Below, piece after piece: positions 61,088-64,000 of a stretch of 64,000 bases of DNA (position 1 is its first letter; each line of letters opens with the position of its first letter). This stretch comes from Nitrospirota bacterium. Its GTDB lineage: Bacteria > Nitrospirota > Leptospirillia > Leptospirillales > Leptospirillaceae. Made by a program: the position numbers and the translations under genes. The DNA is taken from positions 62,001-126,000 of the forward strand of contig JAJYGC010000002.1 of assembly GCA_021785195.1 (NCBI GenBank), read 5' to 3'. Below the pieces are notes generated by a model. It searched no databases. It was given only the letters and a program-made list of their open reading frames with translations, and was not told where the DNA came from.

Positions 61088-63778
61088 CTAGTTGAACCCA
61101 TATTTCCGGATAAACCAGTTTTTGACTGTCTGGGTCAGGAAGCAATAAAGGACAAGCATGGCGAGAAGCCATGGGAAATAGCTCCAAGGCAACGGTCTTA
61201 AGCCGAGTTCGGCGCCAAATGCGGAAAAGGGGATCAGAATCCCGAGTGTCATGATGAGTCCGGTCATGATCAACAGGGGGGTGGAGGCCCGGCTCTGGAT
61301 GAAAGGGATTTTTCGTGTCCGAATGATATGTACAATCAGTGTTTGGGAAAGAAGCCCTTCGATAAACCAGCCCGACTGAAAGACTCCCGCCTGTTCCGGG
61401 GTGTTGGCCTTGAACAGGAACCACATGAGGGCGAACGTCGCATAATCGAACAGGGAGCTGACCGGTCCGATGAAGACCATGAACCGTCCAATGTCCCCGA
61501 TCTCCCATTTTCTGGGTTTTTCCAGATATTCTTCATCGACCTGGTCGAACGGGATCGCCGTCTGGGAAAGATCATAAAGAAGGTTTTGTGTCAGGAGCTG
61601 AACCGGCTGCATCGGAAGGAATGGAAGGAAGACGCTTGATCCCAGAATGCTGAAAACGTTTCCAAAGTTGGAACTTGAACCCATCTTGATATATTTGATG
61701 ATGTTTCCAAAGACCTTTCGTCCTTCGATGATTCCTTCCTCCAAAACCAGGAGGCTTTTTTCAAGCAAAATGATGTCCGCCGACTCCTTGGCGATGTCGA
61801 CGGCATTCTCGACGGAGATTCCGACATCCGCGGCCTTCAGGGCCGGAGCATCGTTGATGCCGTCGCCGATAAATCCGACAACCCGCCCCTTGCGCTGGAG
61901 GGAGTGGATGATGCGCTCTTTCTGGACGGGAGTGAGTTTGGCAAAAACAGAGGTTTCCCCGACTATGGTATCAAGATCCTCGTCAGACAGGATCTCCAGC
62001 TCCGGGCCCAGCATCAGGGATTTGACTTCAATCCCGACCTCCCTGCAGATTTTTTGGGTGACAAGTTCGTTGTCTCCTGTAAGAACCTTTACGGAAACCC
62101 CTTTGCGGGCAAGGAGGTTGATTGCCTCCCGGGCCGTTTCCTTGGGAGGGTCCAGAAATGCGATGAACCCCAGAAGGGTCAGGTGATTTTCGTCCTGGAC
62201 GGAATAGGTGGAAGATTCCCCCGTAAACTCTTTGTAGGCAACGGCAATGACCCTGAGACCATCATGGTTGAGCTCCTGGGCGAGGCGATAGCAGCGATCC
62301 CGGGGAAGTTCTCCGATCGGCAGAATGTTTCCATCGATTTCGGCTGAATCGCAAACCGTGAAAATTTCCTCCAGCGCTCCTTTGCAGATCAGGATGTGCT
62401 GTCCTTTTTCGCGTTCAACGATGACCGACATGCGTTTCCTTGAAAAATCAAATGGGATTTCATCGACCTTTCGGTAATTTCTCTCGACTTCCATTTCCCC
62501 CCAGATTTCGTGATGTTTGAGAATCGCGACATCCAGAAGGTTTTTAAGACCCGTCTGATGGAAGCTGTTGAGGTAAGCATATTGGAGGACATGGTTTTTG
62601 GTGCTTCCCAAGGGGTCAACGTACTTTTCAAGGACAACCTGGTCCTGGGTGAGTGTTCCCGTCTTGTCGGTGCAGAGAACGTCTATGGCCCCAAAATTCT
62701 GGATGGCATTGAGGCGTTTGACGATCACCTTTCTTCTGGACAGTGACAGGGCGCCCCGAGCGAGATTGACCGTTACGATCATGGGGAGCATTTCCGGGGT
62801 CAGTCCGACGGCCACCGCGACAGAAAACATGAAGGCTTCGAGCCAATGGCCTTTTGCGAGACCATTGATCAGAAAAACAGTGGGAGTCATCACCAACATG
62901 AATTTGAGCATCATCCATGTGAACCGGTGGATCCCCCGGTCGAAGCTTGTCAGGCTCCGATGGCTGGAAAGAGTCTTGGCGATGGATCCCAGAAAAGTAT
63001 TCCGTCCCGTTTTCAGCACGATGGCCTGGGCTGTTCCGCTAATGACACTGGTTCCCATCAGGCAGATGTTCGAAAGTTCCAGTAGGCCGGTTTTGAGGGC
63101 AGGGTTCTGGAATGAAAACTTTTCAACAGGCATGGATTCACCTGTCAGCGATGACTGGCTGACATAGAGATCTTTCGAGGAAAGGATCCGTACATCCGCC
63201 GGAACCATGTCTCCGGCGGAAAGATGGATAAGATCTCCCGGAACCAGCTCCCTGATCGGTATTTCAACGCGTTTGGAGGTGACTGGTTCTTCATTGGGAA
63301 AGCCTTGTTTTTGGACTTCGGTTTTGTGGCGCCGGACAACGGTTGCATTTGTGCTGACCATGGACTGGAGCTTCTGTGCGGCCCTGGTGGAACGGAATTC
63401 CTGAAAGAATGTCAGGAAAATGCTGATGGTGACCATCGCACCCATGACGATTGCGCCCCTTTGATCGTTTGTCAGGTCCGAAATGATCGCAAGGGCGGTC
63501 AAAAGGAGGATGAACGGATTCAAGAAGGCCTTGAGGAGCTGCCTGGGCCACTGGAGGCTTTCCTGACCAATCTCGTTGGCCCCGATCCGTTCCCGTCGGG
63601 ATTGGGCATCGTCCTCTGTCAGGCCCAGGGGGCTGCTGTCAAGATGGATGTATAGTTCATTCGGGTTAAAATTTGAGGCCCTGAAGAAAAAAGGGCTGTG
63701 CCGATAGGTTACTCCGGTGGGTCTGGAGTGTTCCGAATCCTTTTTCGTTTCCACGGTTTCCGGTGACAATGTGTTCAT
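61088..63778 (-). CDS. mgtA: Mg2+-translocating P-type ATPase (MgtA/MgtB type)
   Basis: 896 residues, the usual length for P-IIIB pumps. The phosphorylated Asp371 is in DVLCTDKTGTLT; further motifs are the TGES actuator loop (SLTGESMP), KVLTGDNELV, and GFIGDGINDAPALKAADVGISV. Transmembrane segments lie near 75-115, 290-350 (with VAVGLTPEMLPMIVTVNLARGALSLSRRKVIVKRLNAIQNFG) and 700-890. It imports Mg2+ across the inner membrane. No MgtC or leader-peptide gene is visible. It starts 33 bases after the stop of the truncated gene to its right, so the two may be one transcript. Confidence 0.95.
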   Translation of the reverse strand: MNTLSPETVETKKDSEHSRPTGVTYRHSPFFFRASNFNPNELYIHLDSSPLGLTEDDAQSRRERIGANEIGQESLQWPRQLLKAFLNPFILLLTALAIISDLTNDQRGAIVMGAMVTISIFLTFFQEFRSTRAAQKLQSMVSTNATVVRRHKTEVQKQGFPNEEPVTSKRVEIPIRELVPGDLIHLSAGDMVPADVRILSSKDLYVSQSSLTGESMPVEKFSFQNPALKTGLLELSNICLMGTSVISGTAQAIVLKTGRNTFLGSIAKTLSSHRSLTSFDRGIHRFTWMMLKFMLVMTPTVFLINGLAKGHWLEAFMFSVAVAVGLTPEMLPMIVTVNLARGALSLSRRKVIVKRLNAIQNFGAIDVLCTDKTGTLTQDQVVLEKYVDPLGSTKNHVLQYAYLNSFHQTGLKNLLDVAILKHHEIWGEMEVERNYRKVDEIPFDFSRKRMSVIVEREKGQHILICKGALEEIFTVCDSAEIDGNILPIGELPRDRCYRLAQELNHDGLRVIAVAYKEFTGESSTYSVQDENHLTLLGFIAFLDPPKETAREAINLLARKGVSVKVLTGDNELVTQKICREVGIEVKSLMLGPELEILSDEDLDTIVGETSVFAKLTPVQKERIIHSLQRKGRVVGFIGDGINDAPALKAADVGISVENAVDIAKESADIILLEKSLLVLEEGIIEGRKVFGNIIKYIKMGSSSNFGNVFSILGSSVFLPFLPMQPVQLLTQNLLYDLSQTAIPFDQVDEEYLEKPRKWEIGDIGRFMVFIGPVSSLFDYATFALMWFLFKANTPEQAGVFQSGWFIEGLLSQTLIVHIIRTRKIPFIQSRASTPLLIMTGLIMTLGILIPFSAFGAELGLRPLPWSYFPWLLAMLVLYCFLTQTVKNWFIRKYGFN

Positions 63779-63811
63779 GAGATATCCCGATCCTTGGCTC
63801 TTATCAACTGT

Positions 63812-64000
63812 CTACTCCCCGCGATAACCGAACGGGCCGTTGTAGTAGACGGTAATGGTTCCCATGGGGGTGTATGTCTGGGGATAGTTCGACTGGTAGA
63901 GGGGGAAGGCCATGCCAGCTCCCCAGGTGATATTGATGGGGCCTTTGTATGGCCATGTGATCTCGATGCCGGGATCGATCCAGATAAATGACCATGCCGG
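63812..64000 (-). CDS. C-terminal end of an unrecognised protein (5' truncated by window edge)
   Basis: The frame is open from the right edge of the window and stops with TAG at 63812-63814, giving 62 residues. They alternate aromatic and small residues in short strands (FIWIDPGIEITWPYKGPINITWGAG, TYTPMGTITVYYNGPFGYRGE), which suggests an extracellular or periplasmic beta-rich domain. No family was recognised and the start is outside the window. It lies just upstream of mgtA on the same strand. Confidence 0.6.
   Translation of the reverse strand, partial: PAWSFIWIDPGIEITWPYKGPINITWGAGMAFPLYQSNYPQTYTPMGTITVYYNGPFGYRGE

Noticed and set aside
1-64000. CRISPR arrays, rRNA genes, integrases or defence clusters
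   Set aside because: No regularly spaced repeats, rRNA-like stretches, integrase or known defence gene sets were recognised.

Overview
The window looks like bacterial chromosome at roughly 54% G+C. It is almost fully coding, mostly housekeeping, with many 4-base start/stop overlaps and a few short accessory patches. An outer-membrane-type cell plan is suggested by a lipoprotein with a BON domain, secreted proteins and many c-di-GMP proteins. The gene mix (BioW-type biotin route, RemA/YicC/Gmk/RpoZ block, RpoS-like sigma factor, MgtA pump, cobalamin genes, several diiron proteins) would fit a Nitrospirota bacterium such as Leptospirillum. That placement is inference from gene content only.

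Left part (1-11.7 kb): the end of a response regulator and a receiver/PAS/GAF/degenerate GGDEF/EAL protein read rightward. A long leftward series follows: yicC, remA, gmk, rpoZ, coaBC, a TPR/Roadblock-like protein, aroQ, efp, accB, accC, thiE. These serve nucleotide, CoA, aromatic amino acid, fatty acid and thiamine synthesis and translation. From 11.9 to 16.2 kb lie a glycogen debranching enzyme, a transpeptidase and a CBS protein ending at a strong terminator. A leftward bioB-bioW-bioF operon makes biotin from pimelate, which AccB needs.

Middle (19.6-41 kb): a CHASE3-GGDEF cyclase, then a tightly overlapped rightward operon glyQ-glyS-ribD-ribE-yacG-cobI-unknown membrane protein-cobM. Next come leftward genes for a phospholipase-C-like phosphoesterase, a secreted helical protein, a B12-binding radical SAM enzyme paired with a ferritin-like protein, a small membrane protein, rmuC and ilvD. 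A second rightward cobalamin cluster has cobQ, cbiB and a CobC/CobD-type aminotransferase.

Right part (41-64 kb): a BldC-like HTH protein, fumC, tRNA-Pro(CGG), acyP, then an uninterrupted reading frame joining an RpoS-like sigma factor to adenine phosphoribosyltransferase, which is the most unusual item found. A YciI protein, a PAS-GAF-PAS-GGDEF cyclase and gltB (with a clear promoter and leader hairpin) follow. A short accessory patch (52.8-54.8 kb) holds an orphan gene, a BON lipoprotein and a decayed IS1595-family transposase. After it come a YhaM-like nuclease, a large FAD/Fe-S oxidoreductase, an orphan IstB/DnaC-like ATPase, an acyl-ACP-desaturase-like diiron protein, MgtA, and the end of an unrecognised protein running off the right edge.
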